Translations under genes and position numbers: made by a program
Notes under the pieces: model-generated
Told to the model about the DNA's origin: nothing
Database searches by the model: none
Seen by the model: the letters and a program-made list of their open reading frames with translations, nothing else
In this document: positions 1 to 13,133 of the stretch, piece after piece
Layout of the letters: the number at the start of each line of letters is the position of its first letter
How positions within the stretch are numbered: the stretch's first letter is position 1
Assembly: GCA_963693315.1 (NCBI GenBank)
Contig: OY856186.1
Span: forward strand, 90,213,381 to 90,277,380
Origin: Diogma glabrata
Taxonomy: Eukaryota > Arthropoda > Insecta > Diptera > Cylindrotomidae
Direction: 5' to 3'
Length of the DNA: 64,000 bases

Positions 1-1969
1 GCCAGTGACAACTGTTGCCATCTAACCTTTTTATTTTAACTTCGTTGCAGCTGCATGCTACTTACCGCTTGAATAAAGGAAAAATTTCGGTTACATTTAT
101 TTTGTATATTTTATATAGCTTTTGTATAAAGAAAATATTGAAAAATATTTTCAGCTTATAAGGACCTCGATATACTGTAACTTCTACGGTTTGCGCTATA
201 TATTAGTATTGAACACATAGAATTATTTTGTATTACTTTAATTTGTTTTAATGACCACAAGTACAGCGTCATTTTAGAAAAGAATCGAAATTTTACCCGA
301 CCGTAAAAGAATTGCCGCTTGACGCTTTTAGTTTTTAAATGTTGTGTAAATTTAATTTGTAAATGTATGTTCTAATTTAATGTCGTTGTTGCAGCCCAAA
401 ATTATAAACTGATTGATGATCATCAATCCTGGAATTGGCATTTTCAGTATAGGAACATGACAATATCTTTAGATCATCTGGAGTCGGTTCGGGTAGTTAG
501 TTGAATTGATTCACTATATTAGACCTTAAAATAACGTTTGCATTTAATGTAAATCAATTTTTTGCGGTATCATTTTTTTAAACTCAAAATTTTTTCTACT
601 CATGACCACAAAAATAAATTGTATTGTCTGCAAATATTTAATGTAGACTTTAAGTTTAATAAACTATTGTCGCTTTCATATATTCGAAGTAAATAATCAG
701 AATTTGATTAGATTCATCCATTGGGCACACAGTAAATGTGGCATCAACCTAAAATTCGACCAGTCCACACCAATATGAGCTGTAAGATTACAAAAGGTTA
801 AGAATTTGAATGCAACTTCGCCCACTGTTTTCAGTGGTCATTAACGCATGCCTTGACAATGACACAAACTATACGCTCCATCGTCGGCAAATTCAATTGA
901 ACGAGTATAATGCGAACTTACAAACTGACTTTCTAAGTAACTTTTTTCAATATTTCAATATTTTATTATTTTATTATGTTTATTATTTTATTATATTTTA
1001 TTCAATATTTTATTATGATGGCTTTTGGCTTGCGTTTTATGAAGAGACATTTGCTCGTTATTGTTGCCTGAAATTTTTTCTTAATTTATCAAACATCATT
1101 GTAGTGTTACGACACTAACTCTGTTAGAGTACCAGATTTGAAAAATTATCGTAATAGCGCTGAGTCTCCTGCACAGATTCGATTCAAACTGCAATTTTAC
1201 AATTTTTTTTACATAACTATATGTTTGCAAACAAAATTGCAACCTAGAAACCAGAAAAACCTCTCTGTACTCAATGTTGCAAGAATTTTCTAGTTGAAAT
1301 TATTAAGGCCATCACATAATAAATACAAAAAGGAAAAAACTTTGCAAACTATAAATTAAATAGCCTTTTAAAGCTTTTATTCCAGATAAACACATAAAAT
1401 GTTTAACATTACAAGTAACAACTCATCTCAAAACTCAAATATTAAAAGTACTCAAACCAAAAATTACTAACACAAAATAAATTACGATAAAATAAGAGAT
1501 AAATGAAAATTTAAAATATTGTTGAAAAAGGGCAAAAACCGAAAAATATATAAATAAAATTTTCCTCATTTATATTTAGCTGAGTGGAAAAATCTCTTAC
1601 ACAACGAAAATCCAATTTTTCTTTTTTAATTTAACGTTACTCAAAACAAAGAGTTTTTATGCCAAAATAAAACATTAAAAAGTTTTACATTTTGTTTTTT
1701 TGCTTACTCGTACGAACTTACTATTAAATATAGTTGCAGTTAGTTCTAGATAGTTTGGAGATTATAATTAAATGAAATTTATACACTTTTCAGAGTTTTG
1801 AGGTAATTAAAATTTGTATTATGAAAACGAACAATATATGTTGTAAGGAAAGACGTTGTTGTAAGGAGTATCTCTGGACGATGCTTGTAATTGGTTGAGG
1901 TTTTGTAATGAATAAATAAAATGCAAAAGTAATGAAGGTGAATCTATATTTTTTGATAGATTTTATATG
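1..1969. other. AT-rich non-coding DNA, probably upstream intron
   Basis: I see no convincing gene here. The longest open frames are low-complexity Phe/Tyr-rich reading of AT-rich DNA. Because the first visible Sidestep exon at 12930 starts in the middle of a codon and lacks the N-terminal domains, this stretch is inferred to be intronic. Confidence 0.5.
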
Positions 1970-1974
1970 AAAAA

Positions 1975-3150
1975 AGTCCAAGCAGCACGTATATCCGCTA
2001 GAAATAGGTAGATTTCGAGGTCAGACAGTTTTGTGTACAAATAGAATTAGATGTGTCAGATTAGTTTAAATATAAAATTTAAGTGTAGAAACGGAATAAT
2101 TCAAAAACATTATCAAACCAAATTAAATACATTAACCGAAACTACTTTATCAATGCAATTTCGGAACAGTTTTATTTAACTTGGTTAAAACTACTTTCAA
2201 TAACAAATTAACTCCATCAAAGAGCAAATTAACGTTCTCACTACGTCACACCTACAATACCACCACGACCACACATAATTTACAATCAAAAATTATCAAA
2301 CAACTTTTACACCTCAAAAAATACAAATATCTATCAATTTAGGAAAACTTTTGTAAACGTGTAATCAATATATATTTATTGAAACGAAAAAATTTCCAAT
2401 TTTTCAAAGAAAATATTCCTTAATTCAAAATAATAATGACTCAACTTTGTTTTTCTTCTTATTTGCGAAAAAAAATAAAAACTCAAACATGAAAATAAAA
2501 ACTGAAACAGAAACGAAAGAAAATTTTGTTATTATGTATGTCTTATGGGATTTATTGTATAGCGTGAGAGTGTCGTGCATTATGTTAGTATAACGCTAAA
2601 TCCATTGGAACTTCTTGGGTTAAAGAGCTGAAAGCCTCTGAGGTTATAAATGAAAAATGTATCTATATAAAAATGATGAAAGCATGGCCGTTTGCGTTTG
2701 CATTCGTTTCAACAGCTCCAGGTTCGCAATCTCTGGACTTGGATAATTTTTTTTAAAATTTGGGAAAGATTTATGTTGTATCTACGTGTGCAAAAGTTTT
2801 CAAATGTGAGCTTGGTCATTTTCATCTAGATCAAGGGCAACAAAGTTTAGTAAATTTTTAAAACAGCTGATTCTCCAGGAAACTTTAACGCCAAGGTTGT
2901 CAGCTGAAAAAAAAGTTGAAACATTCAACATTAATAAATTTTATTTAAACATTATGATTCAAACGGCCGTTATAACCCCTTAGATTATTCGACTTTTAAG
3001 GCTTTAGCCGCTTAAATGGCACCTATATGGCCAGTTCGCAAACTTGTCCAAGAGATTATTTGCCGCAACAAACACAGAACATTTTTTTTGGTGTAGGTCA
3101 AAAATTGCGACCGTGAGAGTGCCGCTAGATTCCGTTATACTTCATATCCT
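1975..3150 (+). repeat. (TA)n-associated interspersed repeat, copy A
   Basis: About 1.15 kb that recurs in the same orientation at 57650-58718 and 60985-62129. All copies begin with a CCGCTAGAAATAGGTAG block and end with a block reading GTGAGAGTGCCGCTA or a variant. Between these they share stretches such as CGGAACAGTTTTATTTAA. No coding capacity is visible. Copies A and B run directly into a (TA)n tract. A related tail block with a GAAATCTACCTA motif lies farther on, at about 4260-4330 and 58890-58956. The family is not recognised. It may be a non-autonomous DNA element with short terminal inverted repeats (TAGGTAGATTTC / GAAATCTACCTA), or a Helitron-like element, because the tail forms a hairpin followed by CTAAAA. 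Confidence 0.7.
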
Positions 3151-3476
<326 letters not shown>

Positions 3477-3831
3477 TTATCCCCCGTTTTACACGGTAGA
3501 TATGTTCCTGATAAAAACGTGTTAATCGAAAATATAAACTTTGTATGGAAAAGCGTGTTAAACGAAAAACGTGGGTTTTTGGTCATTTCTTGGGCGACAA
3601 ACAGAATCGGTAAGACATAAAAGTACCCATTTAGTCACATAAGATATCGACATAACAGTTCAATTGATTTTCAGAAATTCACAAAAAAATAAAAAGTAAT
3701 TATGTATGCACATACTAGCATGTTGACCTAAATCAAACCTAACCTAACTTGATTCAGTCCGGTGCGACTTGGAAGTTATATCTGTAATTAATAATTGTGC
3801 TCTGTTTTTAGTTGAATCTTGCAAACATCTC

Positions 3832-3985
3832 TTCATATTGACTTGAAAATTCGTTGATAAAGTTGAAAGGGTTCTTGATCCAGTTATATGTTTTGTTTTT
3901 GGTTATTTCTTCATTTTGACTTGAAAATTCGTTGATAAAGTTGAAAGGATTCTTGATAAAGTTATATGTTTTGTTTTTCGTTATT
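3832..3985. repeat. Tandem duplication of a ~78-bp unit
   Basis: Two adjacent copies share a block beginning TTGACTTGAAAATTCGTTG, followed by GATAAAGTTGAAAGG, a TTCTTGAT block and TTATATGTTTTGTTTTT. They differ at only a few positions, so this is a simple local duplication in non-coding DNA. Confidence 0.8.
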
Positions 3986-4259
3986 TTTTTCTTGATTATG
4001 TGGACCAGATTTAATATTTTTAATTTTGAATTTTATGAATCCATATAGAAGATTATATTTGTACTAATTTATTTTTTATTTTTTATTCTTATTTTAAGTT
4101 TTGTTTAAATTTTATACATGTGTACATTTTAATTTTGGAGACATAATATAATATTTGGATGCCGACGTTTCGGAGCCTTGGTTTTGCTCCTTTTTCAAGG
4201 CGACGATGTTTCTATTTTTTAAAAAAGAAAAGAATGGGTAAAAAACAAATTTAAAATCA

Positions 4260-4330
4260 AAATTTTTCTGAAATTCCGAGATGAAGCACATTGCAATAGA
4301 TAGATTTTTCTATGAAATCTACCTAAAACA
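4260..4330 (+). repeat. Tail block of the (TA)n repeat family
   Basis: Matches 58890-58956 closely: both contain GAAATTCCGAGATGAAGC, then CATTGCAATA, then a hairpin whose arms read AGATTT/AAATCT, and then CTACCTAAAA. In copy A it is separated from the (TA)n tract by about 800 bp of unrelated sequence, against about 55 bp in copy B. This suggests a later insertion in copy A. Confidence 0.6.
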
Positions 4331-7094
4331 AATTCCTGCAATATACCTGCAATATTTCATAATTTCAGTGTAGTGTGACTGTATCGTCATCATTCAATGA
4401 ATGACATGTAGCCTTAGAGTATATATAAATATAGAGAGGACATAACTTTAAAATTGTATGAAGAGAGACATAAGAAATCGTGTTTGCTAATATGTCATAT
4501 TCAATTTCTCATTTCGCCATTTGCATTTCTGTTTATTTACAACAACCAACTATTGTATTAAATTATAAATTAAAAACAATTAAATAATTTAAAACGAAAC
4601 AAAAAGTACAATCTATTATTTTTAGTTGTGCTAATTTTTATAAAATGAATAAAAATAATTACGAGAGTATTTTACATTTATTGTGTTATTTCCAGTGATT
4701 TTATAATAGTGAACATTTTATTATTTTATAATGCAAATGTGCAAATATTTAAGTTATGTATACATCCTGAAAGTATATTATGAAAACTAGCTGGCGACCA
4801 ACTTTTCATTATTGTGTAGTTTATTTTTAATAGATAAAAGATTAAAATTTATATATTTGGTTAGAATCAAATCCTAATCTGTCATTTTTCTTATTTCTTT
4901 TTATATAGTAGCAGTGAGGGAGAAACTATTATTTTTTTGTGGTAGGTTTTTTTCTTATAGATTTAAAAGAAACTCGCAATAATTGTACAATTTTGAATCA
5001 AATGAAAAATTTATGCACGTCTTTGGGAAGACAAACCGGTTTCTCTCTCAGAGAAATAAAGGAAAACAAACAAACAAAAAAACGATTTGACAGAAGATCA
5101 ATCACGATTAATATTAGTTATGGTGGTCGGTTGCATGTAGCTAGGTACAGAGATTTCGACTAAAGAAATTTATTGAATAAAAATAATAACGAACAAATTA
5201 AGGGTAAAAAAATGAAAGATTGAAAAAGTATTTTAACATTTTATTATTTTAACTAATTATGAAATAATTCTTTCGTAATATTAAAGTTAAACCAATAAAT
5301 TTTAATTTAACTTCATCTACAAATATGAGCGAAGTGAAATTCTTTGTGAGTGTAATAAAAATTTTGAATAATTAATTGTTTTAGTGATATAAAAAGATGA
5401 TATTTTTTTAATATTTTTTGTTTGCCTTGATATTTCGATATTCGATATTTAAATATCCCCCCTCCCCTCTTCCCACACACGCCAATACACTCTTTCTCTT
5501 TTCATCCGGCTTTGATACAACTAATAAGTACTATCCATCATAATCCAATCTCTTCTAATCTATTCTATGTGCACCTCAGCTTAAATATAATTCTATAAAA
5601 AACCATCGTGAGGCGTACATACTATAAATTTTTATACGATCAATCATAAATGGTTGGAAATAATAGTAATAAGAAAATACTGAAATAGCAGCTTTTGTTT
5701 TTCCTTATTTTATTTACAGAAAATGAAACTATGCAAAAATGATGCTAGAAAACAAATATTATATGAGTTTTAGCACTATCTGTCATATAAATATTTAATT
5801 TTCTTATTAATATCGAAATGGTATAAATTTGAACGAAACGGCTAAAAGGCATTATAGCAATAATTTTAAAACACTACTTTATCGAAAAATTTAAAAGCCG
5901 TAAGTGGAATTTCTATGAATAAAAAGGAATAATTTTAATGTACAAAATAGACAAAAACAATAAAAAATAAATATAGGGTCCGCGCTGAACCCCGAACCTT
6001 TCTCACAACCCTCTACATCGACAATGACAACGAAACGTTTTTTATGTTCTAGCTAAAATACGTTTTACATATTATGCTTAATATATTCTTTTTAAATAAT
6101 TCAGTTGTTTCAGTCAAATCGAACACGCTATTATGAAATATTTCTCTATCTTGATTTGCAAAGAAAGCACAAATCAATTTTATGAATTGTTTCTTTAATT
6201 TCTAATCAATAGAAAATATTTAAAAACAAAGAAAATTATGACTAAAATAAAAGTTAAGGTTCAGAAGAAAGAAAACTTAAAATAATTATTTTTGCATGAA
6301 TTTTATGCTTGAATTTTATTTTTAATTTTCCGAAAAAAAGAAAGTGAAAATGAATTTAAGCACAGCTGAAATTTTAAAACAAACATTTTTTTAAGCCTGA
6401 AATAAATTAAATCCAAAATAATACGTCTATCCACTCCTCAAGTAAACCATAAACTAAATTGAAAATATTAAAATTTAAATTTCGTTTGTTGTTTCGTTTA
6501 TTTTTTTTAATCGTTTAATTTTTTTATATTCTCTTCTTTCCTTTCCGCATTTCCTCCTTTCCTAAGATATGGCTATGCTTTTTTGTTTCTTCTGTATTAT
6601 ATATTTATGATATTTCATAATATTAAGAAAAATATGGAAAGTTAATATTGTTTATTATTTATTATTTTCTATACATAACTACATTTTTTAAATATTTTGA
6701 TTTTATAATTTTTGTCTTTTAAATTGTGTTTCTAAAAATTAGGAAAAAAAGACGCATCATATATAAATGCAATCTTCAATTTACAACTTAAATATACCCC
6801 CGCTATCTTCATTAGTCGTAATGACTTTACTAAAAATATTAGTCTAGGAAAGATTCGTAACGTATCAGAATATCCTAGTCATAAAAAACTTACATCAACT
6901 ATTTTTGTATTTATGCCCAAAAGACGGTAAAATTTTTACTAATTTTTTAAAAAAAAAATTTTAATTTCGTTTTTATGACCGAGGAATGGTATTATTTTAG
7001 CGATGCGTAAAAAAAACATTGTTGTTGTATTCTTGCCCGATATACAGTATTGTTTTTTATGTTTATATTAATTTATGTTAAATTTAAATTTTAT
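4331..7094. other. AT-rich non-coding DNA
   Basis: I recognise no gene or RNA. A motif at about 6102-6130 (GTTTCAGTCAAATCGAACAC) matches the arms of the small hairpin element at 56399-56480, so it is probably one end of a related copy. The open frame at 4939-5163 has no recognisable domain and is probably chance. Confidence 0.4.
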
Positions 7095-8500
7095 CTTCGG
7101 TCTGAAAGACCTGCGTATTACCCTCATGAGCAAAAAGTGAAATTCTTACCCCCACTTTTTTGGCATTTCTCGACGTTTTAGGACCTACTGATTCTAAGAA
7201 AGCAAAAAACTGTATGTCTGTCTGCTGTCCGGCCGGCCGTCCGTCAATACCTATGAAATCTAGAAAGCCGCTAAAGGGATTTCAAAAATTTGTTTTTTCT
7301 AAAAATAAGTATACTCTATGAACAGGTCCGAAAGGACGATGTGTTCTGAGTAGTAACATTGAATTTAGAAAAATATTGATGGTCGGGATTGGTATGTGAG
7401 AACAAAAACTAGATTATTGCATTCCAGGTTTGCCAAACAAATGTTGTCAAGTTTGTCAAGGGAATGATATTTATTAATTTTTTTGACTCAATTTTTGTAA
7501 AAAAAATAAATTCACAAATTTGATAAATTGATAAATTTGTATGATATGAAATTATGAAAATATCAAGTCTAATAATATTACAAAAATTATTACAAAATTC
7601 AAAAATTCAAACTTTTTTCAAAATTCCAAAAATATTTCATAAACTATAACAAACTCAAAAATGTCCACGTCCAATTTCATGTTCAATTACAGTTACGCCA
7701 TACAAACTAAATTTTTTTGCCAAAAAATTGACTAAAAAAATAAATGAAATCATTTTTTTTACACACTTGACAATATTTTTTTGACAAACTTATAATACAA
7801 AAAAATTCTAAATAATAATAATTTCATGTATATCACATTTCTTTTCATACAAATAACTAATTTTATTTTTTTCAAAAAAAATGAACGAACTCATTCTTTT
7901 GACACACTTGTCATTATTTTTTTGACAAACTTATAATGCCATAATTCTCTATGATAATACTAAAATTTCATGTCATACAAATGATTAATTTTATTTTTTT
8001 CCAAAAAATTGGGTAAAAAAATAAATAAAAATCTTTCTTTTGACACACTTGAGAACATTTTTTCGACAAACTTGTAATTTAACAATCTAGTTTTGATCTC
8101 ACATACCAATCCCGACCATCAAGATTCCACATTTATCATTCCTACTCATTATCAATAAAAATTATCGTTTTTTTTAGTAAAAAATATGCAAATTTCCTTG
8201 TTTTGACACACTTGACGATTTTTTGACACACTTCCGGTACAGTTATCGAACACATCGTCCTTTCGGACCTGTCCATAGAGTTACCTTATTTTAGAAAAAC
8301 AAATTTTTGAAATCCCTCCAGCGGTTTTATAGATTTCGTAGATAATGACGGACGGCCGGCAGGCCGGCAGACAGACATACATTTTTTTTTTGCTATTTTA
8401 GAGTCAGTAGGTCCTAAAACGTCGAGAAATGCCAAAAATAGTGGGGTAAGAATTTTACTTTTGGATCATGAATGTTATACTTAGGTCTTTCAGACCGAAG
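7095..8500. mobile_element. Terminal-inverted-repeat element, 1.4 kb, non-autonomous
   Basis: The ends are inverted copies of each other for roughly 300 bp. The left end begins CTTCGGTCTGAAAGACC and the right end closes GGTCTTTCAGACCGAAG. Further in, matching inverted blocks include GGTCCTAAAACGTCGAG, a GGCCGGC-rich block, the pair AGGTCCGAAAGGACGATGTG / TCGTCCTTTCGGACCTG, and GGTCGGGATTGGTATGTGAG. The interior holds about three ~150-bp tandem units (7690-8080) containing TTTTGACACACTTG. No transposase is encoded, and no target duplication is clear. A second copy of one end lies at 62648-62850. I do not recognise the superfamily. Confidence 0.8.
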
Positions 8501-8589
8501 TAATTAATATTATTGAGAATTCTAAGTTTGTCAAAAAAATATTTTCAAGCGTGTCAAAAGAATTTTCATTTATTGTTTCACCCAATTTT

Positions 8590-9240
8590 TGGAAAAAATA
8601 AAATTAATTATATGACATGAAATGAGAACATGAAATTGGACATGGAAATTTTTGATTTGATTATAATTTTTGAAATATTTTTGGAATTTTAAAAAAGGTT
8701 TGTCTTTTTGATTTTATTATAATTTTTGGAATTTTGAAAAAAGTTTGTTTATTTGATTTTGTTATAATTTTTGCAATATATTTAGAATTTTGGAAAAAGT
8801 TTGAATTTTCAGAATATTATCAGAATTTTGGAAAAAAGTTTAAATTTTTGAATTTGTAAGAATTTTTGGAATGTTTTGAGAATATTGAAAAAAGTTTTTT
8901 TGATTTTTATAATTTTTGCAATATTATTAAGAATTTTCGAAATAAGTTTCAATTTGTGATTTTGTTATAATTTTTGGAATATTTTTAGAATTTTGAAAAA
9001 AGATTCAATTTTTGATTTTATTATAATTTTTGCAATATTTTTAGAATTTTGAAAAAAATCAATTTTTGGTTTTGTTATAATTTTTGCAATATTTTTAGAA
9101 TTTTAAAAAAAGTTTCTATCTTTGATTGTTATAATTTTTGGAACATTTTTAGAATTTTGAAAAAAGTTTAAATTTTTGTTTTTATTATAATTTGTGGAAT
9201 TTTTTTTGAATTTTGAAAGAAATATGAATTTTTGATATTG
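8590..9240. repeat. ~60-bp tandem repeat array
   Basis: About ten degenerate units built around GAATTTTGAAAAAAGTTT, then a TTTTTGATTTTGTTATAAT block, then TTTTTGGAATATTTTTA. The reverse complement of one or two units is present at about 7560-7680, inside the neighbouring inverted-repeat element. The array and the element therefore share an origin. Confidence 0.8.
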
Positions 9241-9439
9241 AAATATTTTCTCGAAAATCTAAATGGAGAGGTTTTTGACTAGTTTGCTGATTGTATCATC
9301 TTTTTACTAAATTATGTTAATTTATGATCTGTTATAATTTTCCGTCAACGTATTGATGTTTCGTGTTTGTTTTGTAATAAATATTTAAACAGAGATACAA
9401 AAATACATGTGCTTTAACAAAGAGTTTTATGCTTGATAT

Positions 9440-9570
9440 ACACCGCTGCCCAAAACTGAAAACAAGGTCCTCATAAAAGTTTTTTGCCGAAAACTATATC
9501 AAAGTCCTTAATCCAGACCGAAGTCTTGGTATCTCAGAGCTTGAGATTTCAGCCCCTTCATATTTTAGTT
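9440..9570 (-). repeat. Fragment shared with the (TA)n family downstream region
   Basis: The block CAGACCGAAGTCTTGGTATC, followed by TCAGAGCTTGAGATTTCAG and CCCCTTCATATTTTAG, is the reverse complement of 58955-59040 with a few mismatches. It is an interspersed repeat fragment in opposite orientation. Confidence 0.6.
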
Positions 9571-9574
9571 ATTG

Positions 9575-11360
9575 TACTTATTGCCGGGAGATGGTATACT
9601 TTTACCGATATGCTTCTCTCTGTATGAAAATGTTCGTCGGGTTTGATGTATTATTGAATGATATAAAAGTGAAATTTTCATAAAACTGTATTGAATGAAT
9701 TAAAGAATATGATTTTATTTAACATATATTTCTGTAACTGAATTGACAAAAAAAAAGATTATATTGTCACCTTTTCTATCCTTACTTCGATTTGGTCTGA
9801 CTCTCAATTTCCAAATCACCTTCTGAATTCGATCACTAATTAGTGAGTTAGTAAAACACCCGGTTTAATTAAGTATTCAATACCGCAATTGTTCCATAAC
9901 AACAGAAAAACAATACAACAAATAATATTTCTATCTAGAATATTCTCCCGATAGTTTCAGAACCCAGAAATTTCCAGTAAAATCGCAGTTCCCAAAATAA
10001 TGCCAAGATATTTTTACTAAATTACACTTAAAATTTTATTTACAATTAAAATAAAAATTCTTCTATTTACACCGTTTTATGTTAACGATAGAGTGTTTCG
10101 TTTACAATTATTTTCATTTCACATAATCACTTAAACTATTTAATTAACTTTTCACCATTTTAGTCTAAAATAAAACTATTCACTTCTCTATTTGAAAAAA
10201 AAACTTCTTAATCATATACTATCCCTTTGAATCTAGAAAAATCGATCGTTATTATAAACACTTTCAATCCGGAATGTTCGTTTAAACAAAATAAGAAATA
10301 ATTGTAATAATTTTTTTGCCCCTTAACTGTTCAAAAAGGTATATTACAACAACAATAATATGCGTTTTATGATCATTATTGTTTTTATAATTATTCTATT
10401 GATGACATTGATTTTGCTTTTGAAATATAATATAAGGAAAATTGAGATTGAATACATTTTTGTTTTACATTTCAATGCAGTTTTTTAGAATCGTAATATT
10501 ATATTGTCTAATATTAATTATAAGTTTTAACGAAACTAGATGTTTTCATAGGATAGATAAATTTTTATCATATATTTTCGAATCATATAATTTAAATTGA
10601 ATGAAAATGCGAGATTGACTGAGTTTTTACTATCAAAAATTAGAGAATTACCTAAGACCTATTCGAAATCAAAATGATCTCGTGCAAGTAACAGAAACGT
10701 AAGGTGTAAAAATACAAATGGTTAGAGAAGCTAGTCAAAACTCGGTAGTTCAACGTACAAATCCCAATCAGAGCAAAAAGTATTTTTCAAATTTTATTGA
10801 AAATCTTAAGTAACCCACCACACTTCGGTCTGCAAATTAAGCCTGGACCAATAAAACTGGAAAAATTGATGAAATTACACAAGAGAGGAAATTTGTGAAC
10901 GGCACCGAAGAAGTTTGGGATAATGGACTTAACATGCCTCTACATGCCAGTTCATTAAAATAAAACATGGGCTTCTTTTTTTACAAAACAGCAAAACAGC
11001 AAAAACGTAACATCTTCGAATGTTCTGGATTTGCGATCCTTTGGAGGTGCAAACATTGGGAGTGACCACTGACATGTTTATACTAAAACGAGGCTCCTTT
11101 CTCCAGTTGGTGACCGAACTTTCTCATCAATTAAACCTCTCCTTAGATCACTATATGTGTCAACTAACACTAAAATCAAGTTATGCAATCAAAATATTGA
11201 TTAAAACGGTTGTGATGTATTGGCCACAAACGTTGATCCTCACATAAGCTTACATTTATGTGTTTTTAGCGTAAGATCCTACGCTATATTTTGGTCTATT
11301 TAACAGACGATACACAGTAAAGGACTCCATATTATGTTGCAATCATGAACCTTCTTGAGG
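9575..11360. other. AT-rich non-coding DNA, nothing recognised
   Basis: No domain or RNA is recognised. The open frame at 11020-11247 is less AT-rich and faintly resembles retroelement coding sequence, but no diagnostic motif is present. Confidence 0.4.
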
Positions 11361-11364
11361 AACC

Positions 11365-11580
11365 TGATATAATAGGTTGTATCCGTTTCAGTAGGATTGC
11401 TTGGTTTGGGTTTGTTCTACGATCCAGTTCGCAGTCAATCATGACTAATAAATTAAACCAGGTAGAACCCGATGCGAGATAGACCACGACTACAATAGGA
11501 CACGGACATAATGAAAGACGTTTGTAATGAACACCGAGCCTTTCTAATAATGGAATCACAATCAGGAGCATTTGGGGAGT
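11365..11580 (+). pseudogene. RTE-like non-LTR retrotransposon 3' fragment (decayed)
   Basis: Matches the better-preserved relic at 19455-19790: both contain GGTTGTATCCGTT, then GGATTGCTTGGTTTGGG, then GTTCTACGA and AGACCACGACTACAAT. In the family this is the C-terminal end of the reverse transcriptase polyprotein, where a leucine/tryptophan-rich LRWFGHV-type motif and an RGRP.L.W-type motif occur. Stops and indels interrupt the frame. Confidence 0.55.
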
Positions 11581-11879
11581 TGCGTGCCTTGAGATTAAAA
11601 TTCCGACTAGTTTCAGTCTGTGAGTTCGAATAGCTATCTCCTCAGCTCATCACAAATGCTAAATTGCATGCAAAAGTTTCAAAGGTAAACGTACTCAAAT
11701 GAGAAAAGAACAAGAAACCAAAATCATCACTACCACAACATCGAATATAGATTTTTTACATTAAATAAAATGTTTCACTTACTTATTATTTGTAACTGAC
11801 CCGAACTCCATACTTCGTTACATTAGCTAATCATAATAACTATAATCCAAGTATTTATGATAAAATTAAGCCGTTGATT

Positions 11880-12080
11880 CAATAATTCCGGCGATTGTTG
11901 GACAAAAATAATAATACAATATAATAACCAATCGTTTCCCCAATGGTATCGGCGATTATTGAATATGAATAATAAATCAATATTGGAGCCAATCGTTGCG
12001 CCAATGTTACCGGCGACTTTTGAGCAATAATAATAAAATGATTCAAATCAAACGGTGTAATAATGTTGCTGGAGAAAGTA
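11880..12080. repeat. Three degenerate ~65-bp tandem units
   Basis: Three successive units carry CCAATCGTTnCnCCAATG or a related form, followed by GGCGATTATTG-like sequence and AATAATA runs. The divergence between units suggests an old local expansion. Confidence 0.55.
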
Positions 12081-12329
12081 CAAAAAATTATGTGTATCAA
12101 ACAAACAAACAGATTGTTGAGGCATCAATGATTTTTGAATAGAGGAATGTTGAATGATGTGACACATCAAAAAGTAGTAATCAGATTGCGAAAAGGTTGT
12201 TTGATAAACGGCATGCAAAATTTAACAGATTTTTTGTCAGTCGTCATGGGCTGACAACTTTTTTTTCGTTTATTTAACCTTAATGTGATTCAAACGTTGA
12301 GAGATCCCAAAAAATGGATTAATAATTGA

Positions 12330-12727
12330 GCCGTTCACTGCACAACACGATTAACTCCATAAAACAAAATGTTGAGAAAATTGAGTTTTTTCAAAGGTCA
12401 AATAAATTTCGATATTTAGTAGTGTTAATCTTTATCATTCAGGAATGTTGTTATAAACATAATTTATTTAATTTTGGTTACTAAGTATATCAATTAGCTA
12501 TTATAGTAGTAATTTAATTAGTATAATAGATATTATTAGTTTTTAATGTCAGGTTTTTAATAGTCATTTTTTAATGGTCAGACAAATTTTGACCTTTAAT
12601 GGTGTTTATCTTAATTATTCAGGAAAGTTGTTTTTAACATAGAAAGTTATGACTATAGCAAGTACTTTGACATTTAAATTTAAAATTTTCCAAAAAGTGG
12701 AGTTAGTCGGTCTGTGCAGTGAACGGC
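12330..12727. mobile_element. Small terminal-inverted-repeat element (MITE-like), ~400 bp
   Basis: The left end reads GCCGTTCACTGCACA, followed by a GATTAACTCCA block. The right end reads GGAGTTAGTCGG, then TGTGCAGTGAACGGC, which is the inverse. Imperfect direct repeats (TTATCATTCAGGAATGTTG and TTAATTATTCAGGAAAGTTG) lie inside. There is no coding capacity. A partial related end may lie near 59994-60022 (GTGCAGTGATCGAACGGTGC). The target duplication is unclear because the flanks are also palindromic. Confidence 0.65.
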
Positions 12728-12929
12728 ACAATTATAACTCTTCTAAAACCGAGGTAACTCTCTACTAAAAGTTAAAAATAAATTGGTCTTAAATACAACA
12801 ACCAAATTAAATAACTACAATTATACTATAAAACAGTAACAATAATTTTTAAAATTTATTTTACCGTATCACTTTAATCCAACACAAATATTAACAATAA
12901 CAATTATACTTTATTATTTTTCTTTGCAG

Positions 12930-13133
12930 GACGTCCACAGCCTGATGTTAGATGGTTAATAAATGGACTACTTGTTGATGATCAATTTGAACAAAACTTT
13001 GGTAATGTCATTGAAAATCGCCTATTAACACCAACCATAAAACGTAGTGACTTGCATTCGATATTCACATGTCAAGCTGTGAATACACATTTAATGGAAC
13101 CAAAAGAAAAAAATTATGTTCTTGACATGTATT
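12930..13133 (+). CDS. Sidestep-family cell adhesion protein, exon: C-terminal part of an Ig domain
   Basis: Internal exon of a Sidestep-type immunoglobulin-superfamily membrane protein. Family members are guidance ligands/receptors that bind Beaten-path proteins at neuronal and muscle surfaces. A pyrimidine-rich stretch ending TTTGCAG precedes 12930 and a GTAAGT donor follows 13133. The exon enters and leaves in phase 1. It encodes a GRPQPDVRW strand, a LLVDD turn, and the Ig Cys with its context (SDLHSIFTCQAVN), ending in YVLDMY. Order within the family suggests the second Ig domain. The first Cys of that domain and everything N-terminal must lie on earlier exons, probably outside the window. 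The next exon, at 39642, restores the split codon exactly. An open frame continues past the donor to 13417, but it loses similarity there and is intronic. Confidence 0.88.

Noticed and set aside
3738..3752. CCTAACCTAAC, possible insect telomere repeat (TTAGG)
   Set aside because: Only two or three units within intronic DNA; chance or a scar at most.
11020..11247. Possible BEL/Pao reverse transcriptase fragment (VQTLGVTTDMFILKR)
   Set aside because: Only one loosely similar phrase, with no catalytic motif or neighbouring domain. I cannot support the assignment.
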